A DNA stretch of 64,000 bases. It comes from Hypomesus transpacificus. Its lineage: Eukaryota > Chordata > Actinopteri > Osmeriformes > Osmeridae. Each line of letters begins with the position of its first letter. Position 1 is the first letter of the stretch. The stretch spans positions 11,437,151-11,501,150 of the forward strand of contig NC_061072.1 in assembly GCF_021917145.1 (NCBI RefSeq), in the 5' to 3' direction. Under the pieces are notes generated by a model. That model saw only the letters and a program-made list of their open reading frames with translations, made no database searches and was not told the origin of the DNA. This document shows positions 1 to 44,318 of the stretch, one piece after another. Made by a program: the position numbers and the translations under genes.

Positions 1-1226
1 GTGCCCAGCATGTCAATCACTTAACAATCCTGGATTTGTTTGAGGTTTGAATCCTCCATGTGCAATAAGTGTTTGTATCAACCAGATCTTTTGTTTCGGT
101 TCGGGAGCAGTGTAATTTATGTAAAATAAAAGGATGAATAAATTCAGCATTTTATTTGGTTTCATGTTTTCTGATCTCATTTTAATAGATTGCAGTTTCT
201 GAACAGTGGAGTGGCAAAATAAATCAGTCAAACTTTACTCACCTTTGATTACTACCAGTTACTCAAAGGCAAAAAATGAACACAATTACTAGATTCAGTT
301 TATAATTTATTCATACTTCTAGATATATAAATTATTTTATTGTACCATTTGATATAATCTCTATAATGTGCTGTCTAGTAATAATACTGTTTATTTCTTT
401 ATACAGAGCAATATGGTGCTATTTGGATCCGCAATAAGGTATTCAACACAGTTTTGAAAGGTCCACTCTGGTGTGGCAAGACTTCACTCAGTCAGCAGCT
501 CCTCCTTCTTCAGACGGGGCTCTGAGGGGCGTACTGACCCAGTGTCTCCTGTCTGGATCTCTAACTCTCAAGACCTCTGTAGAAAGATCCCACCTAGGCC
601 TACGTATGAAAGGCTTCCCCCCCTAACCCTACCCCCCCCCCCCAACACACACACACACACCCCAGTCACAGTTCAGAGGTGCATGGAGGGGTGGATGGCA
701 GATCATACTCTGTTAGTCTGTGATGCTCACACGAAATACTCAGATACCCAGAACCAGGTGAACTACAGGAGTTAATATTCAGGGGTCAATCATACGGCCT
801 TCAATCTGCTGTGGAATGTCTTTCATAGTCTGTCTCAGAAGTTGATGCGAATCTTGGCCTCTTCAATGTCTCTTTTTGTTGGGAGAGGTCTGATGTTTCT
901 TGTTTTTAAAACGGTCCTTTTCTGAGGATATATTTTTTTTGGCACTGTATGTTTAATTGTAAAGAAAGTCATAAACATCAAACTTGGTGTTTTCACCCTC
1001 ATACACTCAGGGTGTACGGACAAGTGTCTTTGTGAGAGGACTTGGGGCTCCTCAGAAGAGCTCTTGGGGAGGAAGCGTGTTCATAGACCCAGAAACCCGA
1101 GCGTGGCAGTGTAGGCTGGTCAAGGGTATATAAAGGTAGCCTATACACAGCAGGGGCCCCGCGTCTGCAGTCCACACTCCCACCGTCGCGGTCCATACTA
1201 GAGCTTGACCTCGGCCTCAGACCTGG
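1..1226. other. 3' flank / probable 3' UTR of grem2
   Basis: This stretch lies downstream of the grem2 stop codon on the minus strand and probably contains its 3' UTR. Minus-strand poly(A) signal candidates are AATAAA at 390-395 and 306-311 and the variant ATTAAA at 952-957; none can be chosen from sequence alone. A C-run followed by (CA)n lies at about 620-663. The short open frames here are AT-rich or low complexity and I recognise no protein in them. Confidence 0.5.
390..395 (-). terminator. candidate poly(A) signal for grem2
   Basis: AATAAA on the minus strand, about 830 bases past the grem2 stop. Other candidates exist at 306-311 and 952-957 (ATTAAA), so the assignment is tentative. Confidence 0.25.
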
Positions 1227-1727
1227 TCACTGCTTGCCGACGTCCCCCACGCTGACGGATATGCAGCGGCACTGCTTCACCCGCTGGATCTTACGGTGGC
1301 GGAAGGGCGGCTGGAGATCGGGGCAGTCCAGCTCCACGGTGAGCGTGGTGAACTTGTGCGGCCGGCAGAAGGCGCAGGACTGGAAGGACTCGGCCTCCTT
1401 CTTGACGTGCCGGGGGATGTAGAAGGAGTTGCACTGTCCGTAGCAGAAGCGGTTGATGACGGTGCGACTCACGCAGCCCTCCTCGCTCACCGTCTGCCGT
1501 AAGGGCTGCGTCTTGCACCAGTCACTCTTCAAGTATTTCCTCTCTGTGACGACCAGTGCTTCCTGGCTGGAGGCCAACACTTCCTGTTTGCGTGTGCGGC
1601 GGTCAGAGGTGTTGCTGTTCCCCTTAAAAGGAGAAGGGATGGAGCCCTGGGGGCGGTTCTTCCTGGATTCCCCCACAGCGAATAGAACACCAGCCAGCAT
1701 TACTGACAGCACCACCTTCCAATACAT
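1227..1727 (-). CDS. grem2: gremlin-2, secreted DAN-family BMP antagonist
   Basis: This is a single coding exon for a 166-residue protein. Gremlin-2 (PRDC) is secreted and blocks BMP ligands. Residues 1 to about 21 form a hydrophobic signal peptide. A basic linker follows, with one N-glycosylation sequon (N39-T-S). The DAN cystine-knot domain runs from about 71 to 155, with nine cysteines at 71, 85, 95, 99, 118, 121, 135, 153 and 155. The stretches EVLASSQEALVVTERKYLK and FCYGQCNSFYIPRH are nearly identical to mammalian gremlin-2. I start at ATG 1725-1727 rather than the in-frame ATG at 1746-1748. The bases between are a pyrimidine-rich tract ending in AAAG directly before ATG, which looks like a 3' splice site. 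Human GREM2 likewise has a non-coding first exon. The fish 5' UTR exon was not found. The overlapping open frames on other strands are shadows. Confidence 0.95.
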   Translation of the reverse strand: MYWKVVLSVMLAGVLFAVGESRKNRPQGSIPSPFKGNSNTSDRRTRKQEVLASSQEALVVTERKYLKSDWCKTQPLRQTVSEEGCVSRTVINRFCYGQCNSFYIPRHVKKEAESFQSCAFCRPHKFTTLTVELDCPDLQPPFRHRKIQRVKQCRCISVSVGDVGKQ

Positions 1728-1760
1728 CTTTTGAAAAAGGAAAGACAAAGAAGAACAACA
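1728..1760 (-). promoter_or_regulatory. 3' splice site before the grem2 coding exon
   Basis: On the minus strand a tract rich in T and C ends in CAAAAG, and the AG abuts the proposed ATG. It fits an acceptor joining a distant 5' UTR exon to the coding exon. If so, the seven in-frame codons upstream of ATG 1727 are intronic. Confidence 0.6.
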
Positions 1761-4700
1761 TTAGAGCTGAGGTAAACGGGTATAAAGCTTAACTACTAAT
1801 GAAACTGCTATCTAATACACACTGTACAACACATTGACACTGTGAATTGATATACACTGTAGTAGTAGAGAATGGACATGTTGTCAGCGTCTTTTGACTG
1901 AAAAACAGAATTTATCAATACAGTTTCCATTGTCATCAGCTCCCAGCTCTCCCCCCTCCCCCCCCCTCTCCCCTGTGTACTGTCTGATCCTCAACAGGTC
2001 TTAGCTCTAACGTAAACGTGGTGTTGTGAGACCACAGGGCAGTCCAAGGGTCTAATCTTCCTACAGGACTAGCTGTCACTAATCTCTAATTTAGCTCTAA
2101 TCTGGGGAATATAAGATTATAATCTCCCTTCAAGAACAAGGAGAGAATGTACATTATCTAATGCTGCTGCTTGGCCTAGGAGACCTTAGCTAGTTATTAG
2201 TGTAGGATCTTTAGCTGTGTCTTAGCTCAGTATTACACTGATTCCTGCCAAGTTCCCAGTCAGCCTGACTGCAGTGTTCATGCTACAGGGAAACTACAGT
2301 AACGTAACCTAATGATGTCAAAACTTAGAATTAACTTTTAAATAATTACACATTTTTTGTGGTGTTTCATCAGTCACACTTCACAGATGGCCTATCAAGG
2401 TTTTTAAAAAGCGATAATCATTATGATCTTACTCTCCACCATCCACTCTCATCATCATTAGAACTAGTTTATCCTGTGGAGGAAATGGACACTTGGTGTA
2501 ATATGTCTGCTTAACTGCGCCTCTCCTCCTTCACCGTCATCAGGACATACAAAAGCCTGCCTTGTTTCAGCCCTGGGGACTGGAGTTCTCTCCTCTCTCT
2601 GCCTGTGTTTAAATCCGCCCTGTCTGAAAGCACAGCTAATCATCCTGATGTATGTCCGCCGTGATCTGAAGGGCTAGGACCTAGAGTGGTGGCCGAACCT
2701 CAACTGTCTCTCTCTTCTGAAGCCTCCGAGTCTCTGTTTATTTTCTCATCAGGGAAACGGGAAATTAATTTGTCGGCTCGAAAGACTAAATTGCCTTAAT
2801 TGAGCCATTACATCTATTTGCTTTTTTGTCAGATAGAAAACTGGTCCATGTAAACATTATTAATAATCAAAGGCTGATTGTGCAAGGATGGTGGGAGCTG
2901 GCCTCCCTGTATGACCGATGCTGGCTCTGTTTTGTCTGCCTGACAGCCATATAAACACATTCAGCCAAACCGTATGAATATCTTCTGCAAATCATCGTAG
3001 AAGCTGTGGATTGTGGGTATCTCAGTTTGTATGGAGACTGTTAGAAAACTGTTGACCACACAGAGCCTATTTTATTTTTTCTGTAACTCATTTGATATCT
3101 CTTTTTTTTTTTTCGCTCTCCCCTCCATTTCCCTCCCTTATTGGCTGAATAGGTTGCATTCAAAGGGTTAACCTTAACCCTCCAAACTTTCCCTCCCCTT
3201 TCACATCGTTCCTTTTAGGACAGGAAGAGGCAGTTTAAGCCTCATTCGTCCCTTTGTTCCTCTCTCCAGGATGAATTAATCTTTAGGTGTCAGTCAAACA
3301 GATGTCTTTAGAACGTATTTGGCAGATGTTGAGATGGACATTAATCTGCCAGTAGCTTTGACAATCTCCATTTCTCCAATGATGGAAGCCATTACTGACC
3401 GACCTCTTTAAGCCGTTTCGTCCAGTTGGCATGTTCATTGTCAATGTTCATCTAACTTATTACTTTAAATGTTTTTATTTTTATTTATAGTTTATTGTAC
3501 ACTTAAAAAACACTTTGACAGGTAGTTGTTTCCATTGTAAATTAGTTCTGATATCCTATAAATCTTTCACGGAACACTTTTGTTCCAAACGCCATCATAG
3601 ATTTTCTGTTCGGACAGTTTTCTGTGGATGTGAATATGAAGTCAGCAGGGTTCATCAGAACCTCTTGGTTTGCTCAGAACATGATTTATGAGATCCAGAG
3701 GTGGTGCCGCTGCCTGGCCGAACCTTCCTAGCCTGTGGTCCTACTCCAACTCATAAATCTCACTCTAAAACTCATTTTGAGTTTCTGAATAATGATTGTG
3801 GATGGAGCCACAATGGGTGGAAAAGGCTGAGTCTAACCCGGTCTAACCCGAGAGTGTTTAGCTTCTGTCAGAAAGTGAAGGAGGAGGAAGAGTGGAGGGG
3901 TGGGGGTAGAAAAGCCATTTGTGTGATGGGTCATTAAGGGAAAGAGAAATATGCAACTCAACATCGTTCTCTGTAAAGCAACCTTCTAGGTTTACTTTTA
4001 GTCTGAAAAACCTAGTATTGAAACTAATGAAGTCCTAGAGCAAGTGATGAGAAAGACTCTGGCAGAGAGACAGAGACCAGCTGCAGGGGCACGACCTCCA
4101 GATCAGTAGAACTGTGCCCCTCTTCACCTCTGCCCTGATTGGACCGCTGTGATGATGGCTGAACCCTGACCCTTAGTGTGAACCCCCCCCCCCCCCCCAC
4201 ACACACACACACACACACACATATTTGAGGCCCTTAGCAGAATTACAATTCTAGCCCTACTTTTGTGGAACTTTCCCTCTCTTTCTCACTATGGCGCCTC
4301 CATTGCCAGGCTATTAGCTATGAAAACAGTGTTTCGGGGCGTTTAGGGGAACATGCTAAATGTGGCTACAGAGAGAGAAACAGCCGAGGGCTATTTAGAC
4401 ATGGACTAGCAGGCCCACAATGTCTACAGTCACACACACCTACCACCCCTGTTTCCCCTTCATTGCCATAACTACCTCCAGCTGAGGGAGGCACACACAC
4501 ACACATGCAAAATCACTTCTCTAGCTTGTGAAGAATAGCAAGATTAGGAGAGCAGAGCTATTATCATTGGGATATGAGTATGTTCATGGGCAGTGGTTGG
4601 TACCATTGCACATACTTCTACATGGCCTATCAGAATGAGAGATTACTGTTTGATTTCACTGGTCGGATAACGAGGAGACCTTGCAGGAGCAGCGCAGCCC

Positions 4701-5779
4701 AAACCCACCGGGGGGAAACTCATGCCCCAGCCAGCCTGGCCCAAGGTGCCTCCCCCGGGGCCTGACCTTTCAGGCTTATCTCCCTGGGTAAACCAGCAGC
4801 ATGGAAAGGCAAACACTGCCACCCTAGCACCCTGCCACCCACCTTGTGTCAGGACCTCCCTGGTTTGGCTTCATGCCCCTCAATCACTCTACCACTCTGA
4901 TACATTATTACTTAGCCATCTCAGCCACTCTCTTTGGCTCCCCTGCATTCTCGTGCCTCCCCCCCCCCTCCCCCTTGCCTCCTCTTGCTTCTCCCGACCT
5001 CTGCTGCCTTCCCCGGCCTCTTCCTGCTTTCCCCTGCCTCACCTGCCTCTCTTTGCCTCTCACTGCCTCTCCCTTTCTGTGATTCCCCTGCCTTTTCTGT
5101 TCCTCCCCTGCCTCCCCTACCTCGCTCCTCTCCCTAACGACCCCCTAGCTCACTGTCTCCTGGTTGGAAGGCTAGGTTGTCTGTCAGGACAGAATCACTG
5201 TACAAACAACCGAACCTAAACATGCCAAGAACAATCTTTGTTTCAATGTACTGAGGGGGTTGTGGATTTACAGAGGCTGTAGGAGAACTCGGTCCAGAGC
5301 TTTTACATCCAAGCTGAGAACCCACTGATCTTAGTGAACCAGCCTTGGGGATGAAATGCAGGAGAGCATGCAGGGGGGTAGATGGATGGTGTCCTGGGGT
5401 CTAAGGAGGTAAATCCTAGTTCTGTTTCCCAGGCTGGCAGGCAGAGAGGCGCCTGGTCAGATAGAACTGAGCTGGAGATGGAGGAGGTAGATTATAGCCC
5501 TGACACAAACATGCCTCCTGCTTTCTTCCGGAGCCACATCCTCTCCACTCTCCTTCTCCTGTCCTCCCGCTTGTCTCTTTGCTTCCCTCTACCACCCCGT
5601 CTGTCTCTCTTTGCTTCCCTCTACCACCCCGTCTGTCTGTCTTTGCTTCCCTCTACCACCCCGTCTGTCTCTCTTCCTGTCTGTCTTTCACCACCTCCTC
5701 CGTTCCTCCTCTCCTCTGCTAACTTTTGTGTTCCCTGCTGTCTTCTTCCCCCTCTTCTCTCTCCCAAACACTTCTGCAC
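1761..5779. other. grem2 upstream region, no gene; possible conserved non-coding segments
   Basis: No coding exon is recognised. From about 2740 to 3010 and 3240 to 3420 the sequence is free of simple repeats and rich in TAAT/ATTA-type homeodomain cores, which resembles vertebrate developmental enhancers; this is inference only. A C-run plus (CA)n lies at 4182-4220. A pyrimidine-rich stretch lies at 4930-5150. A 32-bp tandem repeat lies at 5577-5676. Confidence 0.4.
5577..5676. repeat. 32-bp tandem repeat, about three copies
   Basis: The unit beginning GCTTCCCTCTACCACCCCGT recurs at 5581, 5613 and 5645, giving a 32-base period in a pyrimidine-rich tract. Confidence 0.85.
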
Positions 5780-6195
5780 CAGAGATGGGAAGTAATGAAG
5801 TACACTTACTTTGTTACTGTACTTACGTCGATTTTTCTGGAATCAGTACTTCACTATTTATTTTGATGACACCTTTTTACTTGCCCGTATATGAGGGAGA
5901 TGTTCAAAATTGTCAGCATCAAAAAGGATTCCTGACGAATGCGCGGCATTTCTTCATTGTCATTTTGTATGAATGTATTAATTTGATGTGAGGTCAAGTT
6001 ACCAGCAAGACACTAAAACAGGTAGTAGTAACTAACTTTTTTACATAAGTAGCCTAAATGTCACAGCCCATACTTCTTTACTTTAACTTGAGTGAAAACG
6101 TTTAGGTAGTACTTCAACATTTACAAGATTCTTTATAAACATGAATATCTGTACTTCTACTTGAGTGAAAGATGTGTGTTTTTTTGCCATCTCTG
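5780..6195. mobile_element. hAT-like non-autonomous DNA transposon (MITE)
   Basis: The 416-bp element starts CAGAGATGG and ends CCATCTCTG, so its termini are perfect 9-bp inverted repeats. It is flanked by an 8-bp target-site duplication with one mismatch, TTCTGCAC at 5772-5779 and CTCTGCAC at 6196-6203. An 8-bp duplication and a CAG start are typical of the hAT superfamily. The interior is AT-rich with no transposase frame, and it resembles dispersed teleost elements that begin GGGAAGTAA and repeat short GTACTT-like words. Confidence 0.75.
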
Positions 6196-8772
6196 CTCTG
6201 CACCCCCATGCTCCCCTAGCCCCATGGAGCCTCTCCTCAAGCCCATCTCTCCCTGCTTGGGCCTGGGCCCGGGCTCGCAGCCAGGGGGATCAGGCATGGA
6301 TCTGGGGGAGTTAGGCCTCTGTCTGCCACAAAAGCCCTCCGTAGACACCCAGTCCAGCAGGGGAACTCACACAATCAAACAGCGCAGGGGATCATACGCA
6401 CAAAGCCACATGTAAAACCTTTGGGATTGACAAGGTTACAAAACACTGATCAATCACTACCTTGTAGGAGTTCCTGGCATGCCCCCACAGCTACAGTTAC
6501 AGTACAAAAGAGGAGCAGTGTGTGTGTGCGTATGGGTGTGTGTGTGTGTGCGTATGGGTGTGTGTATACTGTATAGAAATATTTTGCAGGGATATAGAAT
6601 CTGTTTCAGAATCAAAGTAAACATAAATGTGTGCTCAAGCAACTTGTTAAATGAACAGATGAAACGGCTGATGCAAATTTGATTCTACAGCTGTATCCCA
6701 TATCCTGTGTTTTTCTCGAACATTTTTGTAGATCTCTGCGATTTCTGTAGCTTTTATATTTTATTTAATTGTTACTCAATAATCCGTTTTAACACCAATT
6801 TCTGCTTTTGCTTTGCTACATTTTGACATGTCTTGATACCTTGATACTTTGGACCCCTTGTCTGTCTGCTCTAGACAGGTCTAGACTCTTACACAGCAGA
6901 CAAAGCCAAGATGGAGGACATAAAGATATCAGCCCCTCAGATCTTTAGTCCTACGACAAATCTCTCAGAAGCTCCAAGATAACACTCGGCACTATGTTTC
7001 CCTGCTGACAGGAGTAGTGGTGGTTTGGAACCACGCACCCGTGGTGACGAGCATCCCTGGCTCAGACCAAAGTGTCACGAGGAGGGGCCTGAGGGGGTGT
7101 CGGTGTCGCTGTCTGGGTTTGACCTGCAAGACTAGGGCAAACTCAAGGCGGGTGGACAAGATCTGCACGTCTGGATGGAGATCAGACATGGGCACAAAAA
7201 AAAGCTTTTATTGTTTGGTGCAGTGGAATTAACTTCTGTTGTTGCTTTTTTGTGTTTTTACAAGACCGTAATTGGATGTTTTTTTCTGCAAAAACCGCCA
7301 AGAAATGTAATGAAACACCTACAGTTACAGCATGTGATCTTGACAACTCCAGCTACACTTTCCAATCCTGCTCGCTTTGGAGTTTGAAAACATTATCTCA
7401 GGCCTGGCTCAAACAAGCACAAATATTTGAGATACTTGAGTTTATGAGCATATGTTTGATTTAGCCAACATGACAAGGAGAGGTGGCCTTTTTTTGAATG
7501 TTTTGTTTGTTCCTTTTTGCCTGACAGGCTAAAATTAAGTTCACCTCACACATTGCATTGGACTCCAATCTACTTTATGAGGTTTTCTAAAGTCTTGGCA
7601 ATGCCCCTAAACTTCAATTGTTATGCCACTCTCAATAGGCCTTTAATCACTACCTTAATAAAACATTACTAACCCAACAAACGCTCCACTGTCTTCCACT
7701 ACAATTCTAACCTCTGATACAAATTTACATACACAGTCACAAACATGTACAGTTTTCTCCACACAATATTTTTATATATTTAGTATTTGAATTACTGAGA
7801 CTTAAAAGCAAAAATCTTGCTTTTGCATGGGAACCTTGTGACTGTTAGTTAAAATGTTAGGCAATGATGATAAGGTCACATCCGTCGTCATCACAGAAAA
7901 ATAATGTTCCCATTTTATCAAAATAATAAGAGTTATAAACCTGATATTTTCATCCCTGTAAAGCCTCTTTACCAAACAAGCTAACTGTGCAAGGTGGAGC
8001 GGTCACCAACTCTGGTATAAATCAATAATCGGATAATTAACACACACACACAAACATACACACATTCACTCAAAACAAACACACTCTCATTACTTCACAT
8101 TAGAGAGAGGGAGAGAGAGATCAGGAGAAAGCCTTACAAGTCTTCTAGGAAGTATGTACTAAGTATGCTCTGTTATACTTTTACACGATTTATGTTTGAA
8201 TTTATATATAGTATGTATCATATTAAATCATCACATCTCGAGTCAAACAATCACTACGGCAAGATAAAATCATGAATTAATAACATCATTTTGTTATTAA
8301 ATTATCATACTTAAAAATGTAACTGAATAGCACGCATCCTAGTCTATTAAGGATGATCTTCAATGTTCCTCTACTGATAAGATCATCAGGATGACTTGAG
8401 TGAACTCATTCAGGCACAAGTTATAATATCCACAAACATATCAAGTAATTTAATTAAAGCCAAAAATGTAACTCAATTAGATTAACAATGGAGCCTAAAA
8501 TTAGAGGTGATAATGTCTGATATAGCTGTCAAAGCACTAACAATTACTTGGAATCACCCAGTAATTTGTTCCAAATGTATATAGTGTACAGCTTACTTTT
8601 TTCCAACGTTTAATTGGGGTTCCACATCTCATCTAGACCTTCTGGAATCAACTTTAAAACCTTACTGTTTAGAAATGTTTTAGAGATAAATCTTAAGAGA
8701 AATTATAGAGATAAATGTTATTAATTATTATTTGTTATACAGTTTCCAGGTTCACTCAAACAGATCAAGCAC
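6196..8772. other. intergenic between grem2 and rgs7, no gene seen
   Basis: A compound (GT)n lies at about 6518-6567 and a (CA)n at about 8041-8095. The rest is largely AT-rich unique sequence. The stretch at about 8380-8580 is AT-rich and repeat-free but shows no coding signal. Confidence 0.5.
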
Positions 8773-8832
8773 CCTTAAACAGGTGCCCCAATATGATAAT
8801 ATTGGGGCACCTGTTTAAGGTGCCCCAATATT
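8773..8832. repeat. perfect palindrome with overlapping third arm
   Basis: A 22-bp arm at 8773-8794 and its exact reverse complement at 8799-8820 are separated by a 4-base loop. A second inverted repeat overlaps it: 14-bp arms at 8798-8811 and 8819-8832. The three-part A / A' / A layout allows two mutually exclusive hairpins. A 10-bp unit, ACAATAATAC, is repeated just downstream at about 8836-8865. Confidence 0.95.
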
Positions 8833-10720
8833 ATCACAATAATACACAATAATACACAATAATACAGTGTGTGAAAATAAGTGTATTCTCAGTGTTGAAA
8901 GCAGCAATTACCTTTTATCCCAAAGGGTATGAAGATGCTCCCAGCCTCTCTGTCAGTCTCTCTCTCTCTTGTTCGTCTCTGCTCTCTCTCTCTCTCTTTT
9001 CCGTGTGGGTATCAGAGTATTCCAGCGCGGGTCACATTCAGAGCTGGGCTGGGAAGGTCCTGCTGCAGGTAGTGGTGCTGGTTTTGGGCTCAGGTACGGA
9101 GGCTCTTCTGATGCCCATGAGCAAGAACCCAAAGGTGGGTCCGCAGGTCAGCGTGGCCTGGCACTTTGGAGGATGGATGGATGTCTTTCTTTCTTCTCCG
9201 TCTGAGCCTTTATCTGCATCCGTTTCTGTTTGTTTCGTAATGTACTTCTCTTTCTACGTCTCTGTGTCAGTGTCTGTGTGTTTCTCTCCCTGTGTGCCTG
9301 TGTGCTTGTCAGTGCGTCCTGTCTCTGTGTTTGAAGTCTGGCTTCTGGCGGCTTCTCTGCACCCGCATGTGGATGTTATCACCCTCCAGCCTCTCCATTG
9401 GCTCCCATCACCAAACAAATCAGGCCAAGTCTCGCTCGCTAGCTCTCTCTCTCTCTCTCTCTTGGACACATACTCCCTCTCCCCCCCCTCCCTCTTCTAT
9501 TCTGCTCCCCCTCCCCTATGTCTTTCTTCCCTCCTTCACTCTCCCTGTAGAATTGGTACTCAATCCCGTCACACACACACAGGCGCACACACACAAGACC
9601 CCAGACACACAGCAACTTTCTCTGTGGCTTCTGATGTGGTCAGCCTCCAGCTTCATACCCAGCAGAGAAGAGAGGAGAGAGAGGCAGGGAGAGAGAGGCA
9701 GGGGAGAGAGGCAGGGGAGAGAGGCAGGGGAGAGAGGCAGAGGAGAGCTGGAGGGTAGAGTCAGAACAAAAGCTTGGAAAGAAAGTAGGGGAGAAGGAAT
9801 AGTGAGAGGAAGTAAAACCATGGAACTGTGGAATGGAAGATGGAGAGAAAGATGAGAGTGCTACCCAAGAGAAGGTGGAGTGAGCTGTACTGCAGACCAT
9901 TATTGTAATTTCACACATGACGTGTGGCTTAAACCCCCCTCAAAATACTTTCATTGAGCCTTTTAAATGCTGAGTTTCTTCCCTGAGTCTGAGCATGGTA
10001 AGGCTTTTAGTGTGGCTTTGTGGGCTGGTGTCACTGTGACACCATCAGATCCTGAAGTGGCTGACTCCTTGTCCAACTGGGAGTCTCAGGCAGGTACAGT
10101 GCCTTCTCCGACATGTCAATGTGAACAATTGAAATGGTCTGCTGTGAGATATTTGTTAGGAATTGATGAACAATGATTTATTGTTCGATTTTCATACACG
10201 TTGTAACATTATTGTTACATCATTAATATTGCCCCATCTAGTGGCCAAGATGTGAAAAGCAGTGTTGCTGTCCTTCCAAGTTCAAAGTTTCTCAACACAT
10301 TTCATTCTTCATCCCAAATCTCTTCTTCTGACCTCTTTATTACATTTGGAATGTTTTTATTTACAGAGTCCTACCCCCCACCCCACCACGACCCACCCCT
10401 TGCGCCTTTTATTGAATTGCACAACCAAGACCAGACGCCTTCTGCAGAAACATCCACTTGACACAGACGACAACAGCATTGTTTGGATCTCTGGCACACT
10501 TCCAGAGTGTCAAATTAGGAAATGACAGAATGAAATGGAAAGAAGTTTCTCTAACGTTTCCAATTTGAATGGTGGAGTTGGATCTACCGTTTGGTGAATC
10601 TGACTGCCTTTGCTGTTCAATTCTACTGCGTTCGTTAGGTGTGTTGGGGTCGGGTTGTTCTTCAGTTGCATGTGGGTCTGAGCCTCCTCTATGCAGGATC
10701 GACCTTCACACAAAGTGAGC
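8833..10720. other. intergenic, low-complexity, no gene
   Basis: CT-rich stretches occur near 8945-9000 and 9440-9545. A GA-rich tandem with a roughly 14-bp unit (GGCAGGGGAGAGA) lies at about 9690-9745. A 295-codon open frame at 8871-9758 is composed of Ser/Leu/Val-rich low-complexity residues and shows no recognisable domain or splice context, so I do not call it. Confidence 0.5.
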
Positions 10721-10846
10721 TGTAGCGGCTGGGTATCTCAGAGCATCTGACTGCAGATCAACAGGTTGGACATCAAATCCCCCTGTGTACAACGGATATT
10801 GCTTTGGATGAAAGCACCTGCTAAGTGAATTTTTTTTTTTTTTTTA
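10721..10846 (+). mobile_element. tRNA-derived SINE with L2-like tail
   Basis: The head (TAGCGGCTGGGTATCTCAGA) is a degenerate tRNA-like A-box region, followed by a B-box-like segment near 10765. The 3' end GGATGAAAGCACCTGCTAAG matches the tail shared by teleost L2 LINEs and their SINE partners. It ends in a T-run at 10830-10846. The copy is diverged. Confidence 0.6.
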
Positions 10847-11396
10847 AGATGAACCTTTATCAAATAAAGAGTATCACATTCCTACTATCAGGTCTCTTTA
10901 ATACAGCGTCATCACACTCTTCAATATAACATGGTAGAAAAATAAATGAATGATAATGTAATAAAGACACTAAGACTCTGTAAGATAAGATATCTCTCCT
11001 CTCTAAACGTGGCTTTACCAGAGTGACATGGTGACATATGTGCTAACTTCCATAGTGCAATAAAAAGGCAAATCAAAGGTGACAGACCTGGGTCTACTCA
11101 GAACTAACTCAACTAACCCATACTACATAAGGTGCTCTTGGTTTAGCCTGTCTTGCATGGTGACGTTAAATCAAGCACCTCTATAATGTTTCAGGTGTCT
11201 GTGGTGAGTATTGGACCCAGGTGTGAAGGTGATATAACAGTTGATGTGCATTCTCTAGTGCTCCATACTTAACGCCGTCTATGGTGACAGTGAGCGTGTG
11301 CTTCTAGGCAGAAGATTCCTGTTTTGTAGATTGGTAGATTTTTACAGCATGTATTGTACATGTTCAACACACTTTCCCCACATAGCATTTGACAGA

Positions 11397-11615
11397 CACA
11401 CAGACACATACACACACACACATGTGCACACATGCACACAGACACATACACGCACATGTGCACACAGACAAATCCAGTTGATATGTATAACCTAAAAACA
11501 GGTGATCAGACAAAATGGCTATCCTTGAAGGCATTTTCTGAGTCCCGAAAAGGCCCAAAGTCCAAAATGCCTTTGCACACACACACACACAGACACACAC
11601 ACACACACGCACATA
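11397..11615. repeat. two compound (CA)n microsatellites
   Basis: (CA)n with ATG and GAC interruptions lies at about 11397-11470 and again at 11576-11615. Confidence 0.9.
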
Positions 11616-12044
11616 CACTACGGGGGTCCCAACAGATGGTGATGGGAGGTGAAATCCTCAGTTGATTTGGACATGCAACATCAGGTCTACCATCGGTGGT
11701 TTATCAGGCCACGGCCAACAGCGGACTACAGAAATGTACAAATGAAGATGTGGTCCTCCCTCCTCCTCCCCTGTCCTCTCCCAGAACAACAGGATCCTAG
11801 CATAGTCCCACTACGCCTGTTAGCCTCACCGGAATCCCTTCACCTGACAGATAGGAGGGAAAGAACAGGTAGCTATTTTTCACATACTGTACAGTTTATA
11901 GAACACATCAGCCTAAAGTTAGTCATCTGTAAACCAGATGAAGGCTCTGCCTGTCCTGCATTCTGATGACAGAAGTCACACATTGAGCAGCAGAGTGACA
12001 GAAGGTTAGAATGTGTGTGTGTGCATGTGTACGGTAGTCCTTAC

Positions 12045-12081
12045 CTGGACTTGTGATTCCTCAGAACAAGTTCTTACTTTT
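12045..12081 (-). other. candidate alternative 3' exon of rgs7
   Basis: A strong acceptor (pyrimidine tract ending CTCCACAG) and a donor GTAAGG bound 37 bases on the minus strand. Joined in phase 0 after the constant exon it would add K-S-K-N-L-F and a stop. It could correspond to the short tail exon downstream of the alternative exon in mammalian RGS7, but similarity is weak and it may be untranslated or not used. Confidence 0.3.
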
Positions 12082-12452
12082 CTGTGGAGAAAAATGAAAA
12101 TATGCTGTGAATGCACCCCTACACAGTTGAACCAGCTCTGAACAAGGAACAGCTTTCTGTATCATTTCAACACAACACACATGAATGCTTGATCTCTGAA
12201 GAAATACATTAACAAAACAACAAAAACAGTGGACCAGAATAAAAGCTCAAAACTAGAGAGACTGGAGGTAGTATAGTTCATTACAATATCCGAATACTAA
12301 ACGGGGGTATTCGTGACGAGGGTTTGTATGTTCTACAGTAGTAGTCCTGGAGGGAAGGGCTGATAAGGTTGCAGGACCGACTGAGTTGGACTCCAGTCCT
12401 CTGCAAGCTATGATCAGACACACATCTATAGTTTCTGCTGCAACTCACCATA

Positions 12453-44318
<31,866 letters not shown>

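Noticed and set aside
1728..1748. Seven-codon N-terminal extension of grem2
   Set aside because: The bases form a splice acceptor, and starting at the next ATG gives the usual gremlin-2 signal peptide.
4722..5219. 165-codon Pro/Leu/Ser-rich open frame
   Set aside because: Pyrimidine-rich low-complexity DNA with no recognisable domain.
8871..9758. 295-codon plus-strand open frame
   Set aside because: Residues are Ser/Leu/Val-rich from CT- and GT-rich DNA; no domain, no splice context, and it overlaps low-complexity sequence.
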